A DNA stretch of 64,000 nt from assembly GCF_023242475.1 (NCBI RefSeq), contig NZ_JALJFG010000009.1, forward strand, positions 62,001-126,000, written 5' to 3'. The notes under the pieces were generated by a model. It worked only from the letters and a program-made list of their open reading frames with translations. It ran no database searches and was not told the origin of the DNA. Position numbers and translations under genes: made by a program. Each line of letters begins with the position of its first letter. Within the stretch, counting starts at the first letter, position 1. This document shows, piece after piece, positions 26,779 to 35,997 of the stretch. The stretch is from Pseudomonas sp. MWU15-20650 (GTDB lineage Bacteria; Pseudomonadota; Gammaproteobacteria; Pseudomonadales; Pseudomonadaceae).

Positions 26779-28089
26779 TCAGAACTCCTGATGCGCCGGC
26801 AGCACCGGCTTTTTGGCCTGGAAGGCATAACCTTGCTGGCCGTCGAGCACCTTGTTGGCGCGCTGGATATCGATGTCTTTTTCCCAACGGGCAATGGCCA
26901 CGGTGGCAACGCAATTGCCGATCAGGTTAGTCATCGCGCGGCCGATGCCCATGAACCAATCCACCGCCAGTACCAGCACCAGGCCGACCACTGGGATCGC
27001 CGGGATGGCGGTGAGTGTTGCCGCAAGAATCACCAGCGCCGAGCCCGGAATACCGTGGGCACCTTTGGAGGTAATCAGCGATACCAGCAAGATGGTCAGC
27101 AAGTCGGTCATCGACAGCGGCGTGCCGGTGGCGTTGGCGATAAACACAATGGCCAGGGTCAGGTAGATCGAGAACCCGTCGAGGTTGAACGAATACCCGG
27201 TCGGAATCACCAGGCCCACGGTGGAGCTGCCAATCCCCAGGTGCTCCAGTTTACGCATGATCTGTGGCAACACGGCGTCGGAGGAGGCGGTGCCCATCAC
27301 GATCAGCAGTTCTTCGCGCAGGTACTTGAGCAACGGCAGGATGCGCAGGCCCGACAGGCGCATCACCAGCCCCAGGATCAACCCGACGAAGGCAAAGCAG
27401 GTCAGGTAGAACAACCCCACCAGGCTACCCAGGTGTTGCAGTGAGTCCAGGCCGTACGTGCTGGTGGTGAAGGCAATCGCACCGAACACGCCAATCGGCG
27501 CCAGGCGCACGATCATGCCCATGATACGGAAGATCACATGGCTCAGTTCGTTGATCAGGCGCGAGATGCCGGACGCGGCTTCGCCCACCAGGTTCAACGC
27601 ACTGCCAAACAGTACCGAGAACAACAGCACTTGCAGTACGTTGTTGTCGGCGAACGCGCCGATCACCGAGTTGGGGATCAGCTCCATCAGGAACTGGCTG
27701 GTGCCCCGCAGGTGCTGGCCCTTGTCGGCCAGTTCATTTAAACCTGCGGACGAAAGCTGCTCCAGGTGGATGTTGGCGCCAGTGCCGATGCCCGTGCTGA
27801 AGGCCATGATCAGGCCCAGCACCAGGGCGACGGTGGTGAGTACTTCAAAGTAAATCACCGACTTGAGGCCGATGCGCCCGACTTTTTTCAAGTCGCCGGC
27901 GCCGGAAATGCCGCTGACCACCACACAGAATACGATCAGGCCAATCAGCATCTTGATCAGCTTGATAAAGCCGTCACCCAGGGGTTTGAGTTGCGAGGAG
28001 AATTCAGGAAGGGCCAAGCCGCACACTACGCCCAGGATCAGGCCAATGACGACTTGCAGGAAAATCGAACGCGAGCACCATCTGAGCAT
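26779..28089 (-). CDS. Dicarboxylate/amino acid:cation symporter (DAACS family, DctA/GltP-like)
   Basis: 436 residues, about eight membrane helices and two re-entrant loops. Family signatures include the serine-rich first loop equivalent MGTASSDAVLPQIMRKLEH and the second-half motif VIPTGYSFNLDGFSIYLT. In the latter, NLDG is the conserved NxDG cation-binding region. SKGAHGIPGSALVILAATL also matches. Substrates of the family are C4-dicarboxylates, glutamate or aspartate with Na+ or H+; which one is not readable here. The ATG at 28089 lacks a good Shine-Dalgarno sequence (AGAGATCCCTCCC precedes it). FadR-type operators lie upstream and two GntR genes follow. Confidence 0.9.
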   Translation of the reverse strand: MLRWCSRSIFLQVVIGLILGVVCGLALPEFSSQLKPLGDGFIKLIKMLIGLIVFCVVVSGISGAGDLKKVGRIGLKSVIYFEVLTTVALVLGLIMAFSTGIGTGANIHLEQLSSAGLNELADKGQHLRGTSQFLMELIPNSVIGAFADNNVLQVLLFSVLFGSALNLVGEAASGISRLINELSHVIFRIMGMIVRLAPIGVFGAIAFTTSTYGLDSLQHLGSLVGLFYLTCFAFVGLILGLVMRLSGLRILPLLKYLREELLIVMGTASSDAVLPQIMRKLEHLGIGSSTVGLVIPTGYSFNLDGFSIYLTLAIVFIANATGTPLSMTDLLTILLVSLITSKGAHGIPGSALVILAATLTAIPAIPVVGLVLVLAVDWFMGIGRAMTNLIGNCVATVAIARWEKDIDIQRANKVLDGQQGYAFQAKKPVLPAHQEF

Positions 28090-28138
28090 GGGAGGGATCT
28101 CTATTCGGTGCCCTGGTGGTTCCAGGGCTTAATTGTTG

Positions 28139-28242
28139 TGGTCTTACCGGTAAGTCCAGTGCGGGGCCAGTCTACGCCTGGAATTTTTCAAATCACAAGT
28201 AAATATTCGGCGGTTGGCAGGTCCCGGTCTGACCAGTTGGTC
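28139..28242. promoter_or_regulatory. FadR/GntR-type operator-like sites in the symporter-tag divergent promoter
   Basis: 28139-28148 reads TGGTCTTACC, overlapping the perfect palindrome CTTACCGGTAAG (28143-28154). 28231-28242 reads GACCAGTTGGTC, arms GACCA/TGGTC around a 2-base centre, followed by GGTAAGG. TGGT-Nx-ACCA is the usual core for FadR-type GntR regulators. A small hairpin CCCTGG-TGGTT-CCAGGG (28111-28127) lies in the symporter leader. Which of the two GntR proteins binds is inference. Confidence 0.5.
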
Positions 28243-28320
28243 GGTAAGGGTGATGCTTGAGCGGTTGGCCGGGTTTAAATATTTTTGCGTATCATCGGCC
28301 ATCGGCACGCGAGGTGATGA

Positions 28321-28950
28321 ATGGATCCATCAGGACTGACAACGGACGGAGCAGGGTGCACCCATTGCACCTGGCGCAACGCGGCGGCCGAATACCCGCA
28401 TTACCACGACCACGAGTGGGGCGTGCCGGTGGCGGATGACATCCAGTTGTACGAGAAGATCTGCCTGGAGGGGTTTCAGGCGGGGATGGCGTGGATCACC
28501 ATCCTGCGCAAGCGTGAGCGCTTTCGGCAGGTGTTCGAGGGTTTTGATTTCCGGCGGGTGGCGCACTACAACGAGGCTGATATCGAGCGCTTGATGAGCG
28601 ACCCGGGCATCGTGCGCAATCGGGCGAAGATCGTCTCCACCATCAACAATGCGCGCCGGGCGTGCGAGCTGGTGGATGAGACGGGGTCGTTGGCGCGCTG
28701 GCTGTGGGCGTTCGAGCCCGGTGAGCATGAGCGCCCGGCCGTGGTGGACATGGCCTATTGGAGCGCCAACCCGACGTCACCGGCTTCGGTGCGCTTGTCC
28801 AAAGCCTTGAAAAAGCGCGGTTGGACCTATGTTGGCCCAACCACGATGTACGCCTTGATGCAGGCGATGGGGATGGTCAATGATCACTTGGAAGGCTGCG
28901 CCTGCCGGCCACAGATCGAAGCGCTGCGCCAGCAGTTCCAGCGGCCTTGA
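28321..28950 (+). CDS. tag: 3-methyladenine DNA glycosylase I
   Basis: 209 residues, cytoplasmic. It removes N3-methyladenine from alkylated DNA. The zinc-snap ligands of Tag are visible: Cys16 in CTHCTW, His29 in YHDHEWGVP, and His189 and Cys193 in NDHLEGC. The active-site region is EGFQAGMAWITILRKRERFR, with WITILRKR and the conserved aromatic residues. The N-terminus is about ten residues longer than in E. coli. GAGGTG sits 4 bases before the ATG. It is transcribed divergently from the symporter gene and ends shortly before the convergent MocR gene. Confidence 0.95.
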   Translation: MDPSGLTTDGAGCTHCTWRNAAAEYPHYHDHEWGVPVADDIQLYEKICLEGFQAGMAWITILRKRERFRQVFEGFDFRRVAHYNEADIERLMSDPGIVRNRAKIVSTINNARRACELVDETGSLARWLWAFEPGEHERPAVVDMAYWSANPTSPASVRLSKALKKRGWTYVGPTTMYALMQAMGMVNDHLEGCACRPQIEALRQQFQRP

Positions 28951-28981
28951 AGGTGTCGACACCCACCCATCGACCGCGCGG

Positions 28982-30415
28982 CTAGCCAATCTGCTGGAGA
29001 ATATCGCGGACCCTGTCCAGCGCCGGGTCGATGTCGAGGGTTTCGATGGCACCGAAACCGATGATCAAGCCTGCACGCACGGGCGTGTCGTGGAAGAACA
29101 CGTTCAACGGGTACAACCCCACATCCGCCTGGCGCGCCCGTTCCATCAGCAGCGGGATGTTCACGGCCACTGTGCACAGTGCCGCCATGTGGAACCCGGC
29201 CACGCTGGGCACGGCTTCAAGCCAGGGCGAGAGGTCACCCGCCAGGCGCTGCAAGATGCGCTCGCGGCGTCCGGCATACACGCTGTGACAGCGGCGAATG
29301 TGCTTTTGCAGGTAGCCTTCGCTGATGAACTTGGCCAGTGCCCATTGCGGCAGAGTCGAGCTGTGCTGGTCGGTCAATTGCTTGGCCTTGAGCACCGCAC
29401 CATAAATCGCCGGCGGCAGCACCGCGTAGCCCAGGCGCAGCTCGGGTAGCAGGGTTTTGGAGAACGTGCCCACGTAGGTCACGACGCCACGGGTGTCCAT
29501 GCTTTGCAGGGAGTCGGTGGGGCGGCCTTCGTAGCGGAACTCGCTGTCGTAGTCGTCTTCGATGATGATCGCACCGAGCTCGATGGCCCTTGCCAGCAGG
29601 GCCTCGCGGCGTGGCAGGCTCATGGGCATGCCGAGTGGAAACTGGTGGGACGGGGTCACGTAGATCAGCCGCGTGCCATCCGGGATCAGGTCGACCTGCA
29701 TGCCGTGCTCGTCCACCGGCACGCCTGCAACGCGGGCGCCCATGGCCAGGAACAACTGGCGTGCAGGGCTGTAGCCGGGGTCTTCCATGGCGACGATCGT
29801 GCCCGGCTCCACGACCACGCGTGCAATCAAGTCCAACGCCTGTTGCGCGCCGTTGGTGACCACCACGTCACTGGCGCCGCATTTCACCCCGCGGGAGAAG
29901 GCGATATGCCCGGCGATGGCGTCGCGCAGTGCCGGCAAACCTTCCGGCTGGCTGTAGAAGCCACTGTCTTGGGCGATACGGCGCAATGCATCCTGGGTGC
30001 AGCGCCGCCATTCATCCTGGGGGAATTGATTGCGCGTGGTCGCGCCGCCGATAAATTCGTAGCGCAGGATGTTGTCACGTAGCGGGTGGCGCATGGGCGA
30101 GGGCAACGCCGCCCATTTGGCCAGGTTGGCGGCGCACGCCAGGTCGGTCGCGGTTTGCTGGCGGTCGGGCTGCGGTGCCCACGCATTGACGAAGGTGCCC
30201 CGGCCAATCTTGCCAACCAGCAGACCTTCGTACGTCAAGGTGGCGTAGGTGTCGGACACCGTCTTGCGGGATACGCCTAACTGTTCGGCGAGCAGTCGGC
30301 TGGGAGGCAGTTGCGCACCTGCCGAGAGTCGCCCGGCGCAGATGGCTTCGCGTAATTGCTGATAAAGCTGGGCAGCCAAGTCCTTGCGGCCGTTGATGAC
30401 AATGTGCAATTCCAT
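28982..30415 (-). CDS. MocR-type regulator (GntR HTH fused to class I aminotransferase fold)
   Basis: 477 residues. The N-terminal winged HTH is LPPSRLLAEQLGVSRKTVSD near residues 36-56. The remaining 370 residues have the fold-type I aminotransferase motifs. These are VTNGAQQALDLIARV, MEDPGYSPAR, IIEDDYDSEFRYEGRP and the PLP lysine in VGTFSKTLLPELRLGY. MocR proteins such as PdxR use PLP as a sensor and usually regulate a neighbouring gene divergently. No obvious divergent target is adjacent here, because the next gene on the other side runs in the same direction. Target unknown. Confidence 0.92.
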   Translation of the reverse strand: MELHIVINGRKDLAAQLYQQLREAICAGRLSAGAQLPPSRLLAEQLGVSRKTVSDTYATLTYEGLLVGKIGRGTFVNAWAPQPDRQQTATDLACAANLAKWAALPSPMRHPLRDNILRYEFIGGATTRNQFPQDEWRRCTQDALRRIAQDSGFYSQPEGLPALRDAIAGHIAFSRGVKCGASDVVVTNGAQQALDLIARVVVEPGTIVAMEDPGYSPARQLFLAMGARVAGVPVDEHGMQVDLIPDGTRLIYVTPSHQFPLGMPMSLPRREALLARAIELGAIIIEDDYDSEFRYEGRPTDSLQSMDTRGVVTYVGTFSKTLLPELRLGYAVLPPAIYGAVLKAKQLTDQHSSTLPQWALAKFISEGYLQKHIRRCHSVYAGRRERILQRLAGDLSPWLEAVPSVAGFHMAALCTVAVNIPLLMERARQADVGLYPLNVFFHDTPVRAGLIIGFGAIETLDIDPALDRVRDILQQIG

Positions 30416-30485
30416 GTTTCATCCTGGGACAGATCGATCTGCGCCAAGGTTACGCGTAAATCGATCCGTAGAAACCCAGGCGATG

Positions 30486-31253
30486 TCAGGACAGGAAGCC
30501 ACCGTCCACATTCAGCGACACGCCAGTGGTGTAGCTCGACGCATCACTGGCCAGGTACAACACTGCGCCGGCCATTTCGCTGGGGTCAGCCACACGCTTG
30601 AGTGGAATCTGGGCCAGCGCCATTTTCAGGATCGAGTCGTTCTTGACCAGTGCCGAGGCGAACTTGGTGTCGGTCAGGCCCGGCAACAGCGCGTTGCAAC
30701 GGATACCGAATGCCGCGCATTCCTTGGCAAACACCTTGGTCATATTGATCACGGCGGCCTTGGTCACCGAGTAGATGCCCTGGAACACGCCCGGCGAGAT
30801 GCCATTGATCGAGGCCACGTTGATGATGCTGCCGCCGCCGTTCTCGCGCATCAGCTTGCCGGCTTCCACCGACATGAAGAAGTAGCCGCGAATGTTCACG
30901 TCGACGGTCTTCTGGAAGGCTCCCAGGTCAGTGTCCAGCACGTTGCAGAACTGCGGGTTGGTGGCGGCATTGTTGACCAGGATATCCAGGCGGCCGAACT
31001 GTTCACGAATACCGGCGAACACTTGGGTGATCTGCTCCATTTCACCAATATGGCAAGCAATGGCGGTGGCTTTGCCGCCGTCGGCAATGATCGCGTCAGC
31101 CACATGCTGGCAGCCTTCCAGCTTGCGGCTGGAGACGATCACATGGGCGCCTTGTTGGGCCAGCAACTTGGCGATGGCTTCGCCAATGCCACGGCTGGCG
31201 CCGGAAACGAAAGCAATTTTGCCGTCAAGGTCGAACAGGTTGGTCTTGGACAT
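30486..31253 (-). CDS. Short-chain dehydrogenase/reductase
   Basis: 255 residues from the ATG at 31253, preceded by AAAGGAAA. Longer frames run into the neighbouring gene. It is a classical SDR. The cofactor motif is SGASRGIGEAIA near residue 17, the NNA motif is LVNNAATNP near 92, and the catalytic Ser and Tyr-x3-Lys lie in NVASINGI and YSVTKAAV. It lies 10 bp after the phosphotransferase-like gene. The same pair is found with acyl-CoA metabolism in many proteobacteria, so a hydroxyacyl- or aldehyde-type substrate is likely; this is inference. Confidence 0.9.
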   Translation of the reverse strand: MSKTNLFDLDGKIAFVSGASRGIGEAIAKLLAQQGAHVIVSSRKLEGCQHVADAIIADGGKATAIACHIGEMEQITQVFAGIREQFGRLDILVNNAATNPQFCNVLDTDLGAFQKTVDVNIRGYFFMSVEAGKLMRENGGGSIINVASINGISPGVFQGIYSVTKAAVINMTKVFAKECAAFGIRCNALLPGLTDTKFASALVKNDSILKMALAQIPLKRVADPSEMAGAVLYLASDASSYTTGVSLNVDGGFLS

Positions 31254-31263
31254 AGGGTTTCCT

Positions 31264-32331
31264 TTAGAGGGCTGATTTGCCGATGACATTCAGGCTCATT
31301 TGCTCCAGCAGCGTGTTCATGTGGATGAACTGGGCAAAGCGTTTGTCCTGGGTCTGGCCGTGGAAGAAGCGGTAGTAGATCTGCTGCACGATGCCGGCCA
31401 GGCGGAACAGGCCGTAGGTGTAGTAAAAGTCGAAATTGTCGATCTGGATGCCGGCGCGCTCGGCGTAGTAGTCGACAAACTGGCGGCGGGTGAGCATGCC
31501 CGGGGCATTGCTCGGTTGGCGCCGCATCAGTTGCACCGGCGCAGGGTCGCCAGCCTCGATCCAATAGGCGAGGGTGTTGCCCAGGTCCATCAGCGGGTCG
31601 CCCAGGGTGGTCAGTTCCCAGTCCAGCACACCGATGATCTGCATCGGGTTGTGCGGGTCGAGGATGACGTTGTCGAAGCGGTAGTCGTTATGCACGATGC
31701 TGGAGGTCGGATGGTCGGCCGGCATCTTGTCGTTAAGCCACGCGCGCACGGTCTCCCAGCGCGGGGCGTCGGGGGTCAGGGCTTTCTCGTAGCGCTCGCT
31801 CCAGCCGCGAATCTGGCGCTGCACATACCCTTCGGGTTTGCCCAGGTCGGCCAGGCCGCAGGCCGTGTAGTCAACCTGGTGCAGTTCGACGAATTTGTCG
31901 ATGAAGCTTTTGCACAAGGCGTCGGTCTTGGTCGTGTCCAGGCCCAGTTCGGCCGGTACGTCGGAGCGCAGGATGATGCCCTTGACGCGCTCCATCACAT
32001 AGAACTCGGCGCCGATCACCGACTCATCGGTGCAGTGCACATACGCCTTGGGGCAATACGGGAAGCCATCCTTAAGCTGATTGAGAATGCGGTATTCGCG
32101 GCCCATGTCGTGGGCGGACTTGGCCTTGTGACCAAACGGCGGGCGGCGCAGCACAAACTCCTGGCCCGGGTATTCCAGCAGGTAAGTCAGGTTCGATGCA
32201 CCGCCGGGGAACTGGCTGATCTTGACCTCGCCGCTCAAGCCGGGAATGTGGGCCTTGAGGTAGGGATCGATCAGGCTGGCATCAAGTTCTTCGCCTGGGC
32301 GAATCTGGGTCGATTGGTCGTTAAGCGCCAT
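31264..32331 (-). CDS. APH-type phosphotransferase-family protein (ACAD10/11-like kinase domain)
   Basis: 355 residues. Aminoglycoside-phosphotransferase fold with an N-lobe GGASNLTYLLEY strand and FVLRRPP lysine/arginine region. The catalytic loop is VHNDYRFDNVILD (HxDxxxxN) and the metal-binding Asp sits in GVLDWELTTLGDP. This subfamily resembles the kinase domain of ACAD10/ACAD11. In animals that domain phosphorylates 4-hydroxyacyl-CoAs so that they can enter beta-oxidation. The same role here, with the SDR 10 bp downstream, is plausible but inferred. It is not an antibiotic-resistance gene by context. Confidence 0.85.
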   Translation of the reverse strand: MALNDQSTQIRPGEELDASLIDPYLKAHIPGLSGEVKISQFPGGASNLTYLLEYPGQEFVLRRPPFGHKAKSAHDMGREYRILNQLKDGFPYCPKAYVHCTDESVIGAEFYVMERVKGIILRSDVPAELGLDTTKTDALCKSFIDKFVELHQVDYTACGLADLGKPEGYVQRQIRGWSERYEKALTPDAPRWETVRAWLNDKMPADHPTSSIVHNDYRFDNVILDPHNPMQIIGVLDWELTTLGDPLMDLGNTLAYWIEAGDPAPVQLMRRQPSNAPGMLTRRQFVDYYAERAGIQIDNFDFYYTYGLFRLAGIVQQIYYRFFHGQTQDKRFAQFIHMNTLLEQMSLNVIGKSAL

Positions 32332-32461
32332 GCTTATCCCTTCTGCTTATTTTAAAGGCCTTGGACTATTGGCTAATCTAATGCGCGTCGCCGCCCAGCG
32401 ACAAGGTCAGGGCGGCTTAATAGGTTAGCGTGTTGGGGGATGATCATCCGGCTTGATGCGC

Positions 32462-34318
32462 TTAAATCACCAGGGTGGCGCGGCCGCCGGGGTTGCAGGA
32501 TAGATTGGCGCCGATGTCGACTTTCGCCAGGTCGATACCCAGACCGGCGAGCAGGTTATTGACCAGCGGGTCGAGCAGCGGGCTGAGCAGGCCGGAGATG
32601 ACCCCGCTGAGCAGGTTCAGGACGCCGGTCAACACGTCGACCACCAAGCCAAGTACCCACCCTAGCAGCCCGCCGAGGGTGGGTGTATGGCTGGCCAGCC
32701 GGATGCCATTGAGGGTATCGCTCAAGCTGCCGACGACGTTATTGGCGCTGAAACTGAAGTAGCTGGGCGGTTGTTTCACCTCGGGCGGCGAGACGTAGAC
32801 ATGCGTTCGGGTCGTCTTGGCGACGCTGCTGTCGACCCTCAGGCTAAGGCCGCCGACCGCATAGGGCTGCCTGGGATCGCACGCGCCGTTGCTGCAAGTC
32901 CTGACCCCCAGGTCGAGCAACGGGAAGTCGTCGACTTTCAGGGTTTGGGACGAGGAAAACAGGTTTTGCGGGTCGATCTGGCCCACCATCAATCTCACCG
33001 CTGAGGTGGTGCCTGACACGGAGAGTGATTTGTCCGCAGGGCCGTTGCAGCGGTAACCGGTGACGTAGCTGCTGCCGCTGGCGGCTTCCAGGGCGATATC
33101 GATTTGTGTGCCGACATTGGGGTCCAGGGAACTGCCCAGCAGAAAACCGACCAGGCCGGTGACGGCGTCGATAACTTTGTTGAGCCCATCAATGACGGGC
33201 AGTTTCACGGAAACCAACGTGCGGACTTGCGCCGTCCTGACGAAAATCGGTTGAGTGGCGATCAACTGCGGGTTACCGATGGCCGAAATCTGGGCGGGCT
33301 CGATGACCCGGGTCTTGACCGTGATGTTCAGCAGGCCCAGCACATCCACCGGCAACTCGACCGCCACCGCGCTGGCCTTGTTCGATAACTGCACAACCCC
33401 CTGGATCAGGTTGAACAGTTGCAGGTTGATGTCCAGGGCGCTCTTGTCCGTGCCATTTTGGATGTTGACCAGGTCACCCAGGTGCAGGATCTGCGTGCCC
33501 GGTGCTATCAGCTTGATCGCTTCGAGGTTATTGATCACGACCTGGACCGCATTACCGCCCAGCTTGAGTACATCGATAGCGGCCTGGATCAGCTGGCCGA
33601 CGGTGGCGTCGGTCTTGAGTAGCTGATCGTAGTTGCCTGCACTGACATTCAGGCGAATAGCCAAGGCATCCAGATAGCTGAGCAAGCTGATGTTGGTGTT
33701 GATCAGGCCATTCCAGCCCACGGCATCCAGTTGCAACTTCCCGCCGAGCAGGCCGCCGATCAGGGCGTTGAGCGCAGCAGACTTGGTACTGTCCACGCTC
33801 AGCAGGGTGCTGCGAACCGTCAGTGTCGCCACCGGCGGGGACGGTGCGGCCGCTACTGCCGTAGCACTCAATAGCGTGGTGAGGCTGACGGGCTGCGTTG
33901 AAAACAAGGTCAGGATGCCGTGGGCAATGCTGGTGGCCACGCGATGGGTGGTGATCACGCGGATGGCCTCGGCTTTGCTCGGGTCGCTGTTGAAGGTGCG
34001 CATAAAGTCTGCGCCCGTGGCCAAGGTGCCGCAGGCAACGGCCAGGGTACGATTGGCATCGACTGTGAAGTGATTGCGCTGCGCGCTCTGCGTCGCAAAT
34101 TGCGCCGCGTTATTGTCCGGCGCCGCGCAGTTGCCGCCCCGGCTGACTGCTTCCAGCGCCGCGGTATCGGCGACGCGCTGCAATTTGCGTTTTTCCAGGT
34201 AGAGTCGGCCACTGTCGACCACCAGCAGCAGGAACAACAGGGCAAGCCCCAGGGTTATTGCGCCGATCAGGCCAATGGCGCCGCGTTGGCGGGCCGGGCC
34301 GAGTCCGTGGCCAAACAT
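32462..34318 (-). CDS. TadG-like (Tad_N) membrane-anchored protein, orphan
   Basis: 618 residues. A short basic N-terminus is followed by one strong helix (GLIGAITLGLALLFLLLVVD, residues about 16-36). Next comes YLEKRKLQRVADTAALEAVSR, the standard start of TadE/TadG-like pilus-assembly proteins. The long exported part is rich in Leu, Val, Asn and Thr and has repeated hydrophobic segments with LLSGVISGLLSPLLDPLV near the end. It has few cysteines (NCAAPD, CNGP, CSNGACD). No tad/flp secretion genes are nearby, so it may work with a tad locus elsewhere or on its own. Confidence 0.75.
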   Translation of the reverse strand: MFGHGLGPARQRGAIGLIGAITLGLALLFLLLVVDSGRLYLEKRKLQRVADTAALEAVSRGGNCAAPDNNAAQFATQSAQRNHFTVDANRTLAVACGTLATGADFMRTFNSDPSKAEAIRVITTHRVATSIAHGILTLFSTQPVSLTTLLSATAVAAAPSPPVATLTVRSTLLSVDSTKSAALNALIGGLLGGKLQLDAVGWNGLINTNISLLSYLDALAIRLNVSAGNYDQLLKTDATVGQLIQAAIDVLKLGGNAVQVVINNLEAIKLIAPGTQILHLGDLVNIQNGTDKSALDINLQLFNLIQGVVQLSNKASAVAVELPVDVLGLLNITVKTRVIEPAQISAIGNPQLIATQPIFVRTAQVRTLVSVKLPVIDGLNKVIDAVTGLVGFLLGSSLDPNVGTQIDIALEAASGSSYVTGYRCNGPADKSLSVSGTTSAVRLMVGQIDPQNLFSSSQTLKVDDFPLLDLGVRTCSNGACDPRQPYAVGGLSLRVDSSVAKTTRTHVYVSPPEVKQPPSYFSFSANNVVGSLSDTLNGIRLASHTPTLGGLLGWVLGLVVDVLTGVLNLLSGVISGLLSPLLDPLVNNLLAGLGIDLAKVDIGANLSCNPGGRATLVI

Positions 34319-34409
34319 TGTGCGTTCCTTCGCCGGTCCTGCACCGACGTCCTGAGCCTACCCGCAAGAAAGTGTAGTCAGGTTTTGCCCCGTCGCTGGC
34401 CAATCGCTA

Positions 34410-35360
34410 CTAGTTGCGTGGTGGTAGCGTCACCGGCGTCAGCACCGGCCGGCCGGCGAAGTATTCCACCAGGTTATCGGCTACCCGCTGCACGGTGTCA
34501 TGCGCAGCTTCCGGCGACAAACCGGCCACATGCGAGGTGAGCACGGTATTGCTCAGGCGCTTGAGGGCGTCGGGCACTTTGGGCTCATCGTCGAATACAT
34601 CCAGCGCTGCGCCGCCAATGCGCCGTTGCTCCAATGCGGCGATCAGGTCGGCGGTCACCACCACGCTGCCGCGGCCGATATTCACCAGGTAGCCGTGCGG
34701 CCCGAGGGCGTCCAGCGCGTCTCGGTCGATCAAGTGACGGGTGCTGGCACCGCCGGGGGTGGCCAGGATCAGGAAGTCCGACGTGCGAGCCAGCTCCACG
34801 GCGGTCGCGCAGTAGGTGTAGTCCACATCATCGCGAGGCTGGCGGTTGTGATAACTCACCTCCATGCCAAACCCGAGGGCGGCGCGCTTGGCGATCTCCA
34901 TGCCTACCGCGCCGAGTCCGAGAATGCCCAGTTGCTTACCGGCCAGGGAAGGGCGCATCACCTTCGGCCATTCGCTGCGCCGCACAGACGCATCCGTCTG
35001 CGGGATGCCACGCACCAGCGACAGCAGCAAGGCCATGGCATGGTCGGCCACCGACGGCGCATTCACCCCGGCGCCGTTGGTCACCACGATTCCTCGGTTG
35101 CTCGCCGCTTGCAGGTCCACGTGTTCGTAGCCGGCGCCGATCACACAGATGATCTCCAGCAGCGGCAGTGCGGCGATTTCGTCGGCATACAAGCCCAGCG
35201 GGCCACGGGTCAGCACGGCCTTGATCTGCCCGCCGTGGGCCTTGATCGCTTGGGCGCGTTCAGCAGGTGTCGGTGCCAGAATCACGTGAAAGTCGTTGCT
35301 CTCGATGATCTGCAGGTATTCGTTGATGGTTTCAACCAGGACCAGAACAGTGGTGGGCAT
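34410..35360 (-). CDS. D-isomer-specific 2-hydroxyacid dehydrogenase
   Basis: 316 residues from the ATG at 35360 (GGAG 9 bases before). Longer frames upstream are not supported by a start signal. NAD(P)-binding motif GILGLGAVGMEIAKRA near residue 149. The catalytic Arg lies in NIGRGSVV, the Glu in the DEPKVP loop and the His in SHVAGLSPEA, all in the usual order. The N-terminal catalytic-domain motif is GAGYEHVDLQAASNRGIVV. It probably reduces glyoxylate, hydroxypyruvate or another 2-oxoacid in the cytoplasm. It stands alone. Confidence 0.9.
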   Translation of the reverse strand: MPTTVLVLVETINEYLQIIESNDFHVILAPTPAERAQAIKAHGGQIKAVLTRGPLGLYADEIAALPLLEIICVIGAGYEHVDLQAASNRGIVVTNGAGVNAPSVADHAMALLLSLVRGIPQTDASVRRSEWPKVMRPSLAGKQLGILGLGAVGMEIAKRAALGFGMEVSYHNRQPRDDVDYTYCATAVELARTSDFLILATPGGASTRHLIDRDALDALGPHGYLVNIGRGSVVVTADLIAALEQRRIGGAALDVFDDEPKVPDALKRLSNTVLTSHVAGLSPEAAHDTVQRVADNLVEYFAGRPVLTPVTLPPRN

Positions 35361-35461
35361 GGGGCAGCTCTCCGGTGAGTTCGATGCCCGGATTATGCTG
35401 CATTTTTGTTGCGCGAAATGCCGAGGGCCTGAGAAAGCGCCACTGATTGTGCAAAAAGTGC

Positions 35462-35488
35462 CAGCGTCTCGGCGAGTGGGAGACGCTG
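35462..35488 (-). terminator. Hairpin downstream of the small exported-protein gene
   Basis: On the minus strand CAGCGTCTC / GAGACGCTG form a perfect 9-bp stem with a 9-base loop. GGCACTTTTTG follows shortly after, a short T-tract. Confidence 0.55.
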
Positions 35489-35508
35489 TTTGCACGCGCG
35501 CGAATTAA

Positions 35509-35943
35509 TTATTTAGCGGGTGCGGGTTTGCGTACCTTGCTCTGTTCTGCCGCTACGATGTCCATGTAATCGTAGGTAGGAAAGAACTCAGTCCTGAAGG
35601 GCCCCCAGGCAGAGCGTTCGATGGCGAGATTGACTTCTCGCAGGCGCGAGGCGGGGAAGCGTAGAACGATGACGTGACCGATCCCCATGGCGATGTTCCA
35701 ACTGACAATCTCGACCCCTTCAGGAGGAAACACTTTAAAGAGTTCCTGCTCGGTGAGTTTGGCTCTTATTTCGTTCAAATTGCGAGACTGGTCATGTTTG
35801 AGGAAGACGGTCAACATGACGGCATTGTCCGCACTGATGGCGACCGTTTTTTCGGGCGCGGAAGCCTGTGCATGAAGGGCGCCTGAAACAAGGGTAGAGA
35901 GTAATAGAACAGACGCCAATAAAGGCTTTAATAGTGTTTTCAT
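35509..35943 (-). CDS. Exported protein of unknown function
   Basis: 144 residues with a clear signal peptide (LLKPLLASVLLLSTLVSGAL, cut near HAQA). The mature part is about 118 residues: ISADNAVMLTVFLKHDQSRN, then FPPEGVEIVSWNIAMGIGHV and a Tyr/Asp-rich end (FFPTYDYMD). It has no cysteines. A periplasmic location is expected. I do not recognise the family. Base composition is somewhat more AT-rich than in the flanking genes, as in the next gene. Confidence 0.65.
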   Translation of the reverse strand: MKTLLKPLLASVLLLSTLVSGALHAQASAPEKTVAISADNAVMLTVFLKHDQSRNLNEIRAKLTEQELFKVFPPEGVEIVSWNIAMGIGHVIVLRFPASRLREVNLAIERSAWGPFRTEFFPTYDYMDIVAAEQSKVRKPAPAK

Positions 35944-35997
35944 TGTGTGAGGCCTTTTTATGAGTGTTGTCGCGAGTCGTGAATTGAGCGTTGAGGG

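Noticed and set aside
31264-32331. Aminoglycoside resistance gene
   Set aside because: The sequence resembles the ACAD10/11-type kinase branch and sits with an SDR; nothing points to drug modification.
31264-32355. 351-codon plus-strand frame opposite the APH-type gene
   Set aside because: Shadow frame; the minus-strand product has the complete HxDxxxxN and DWE kinase motifs.
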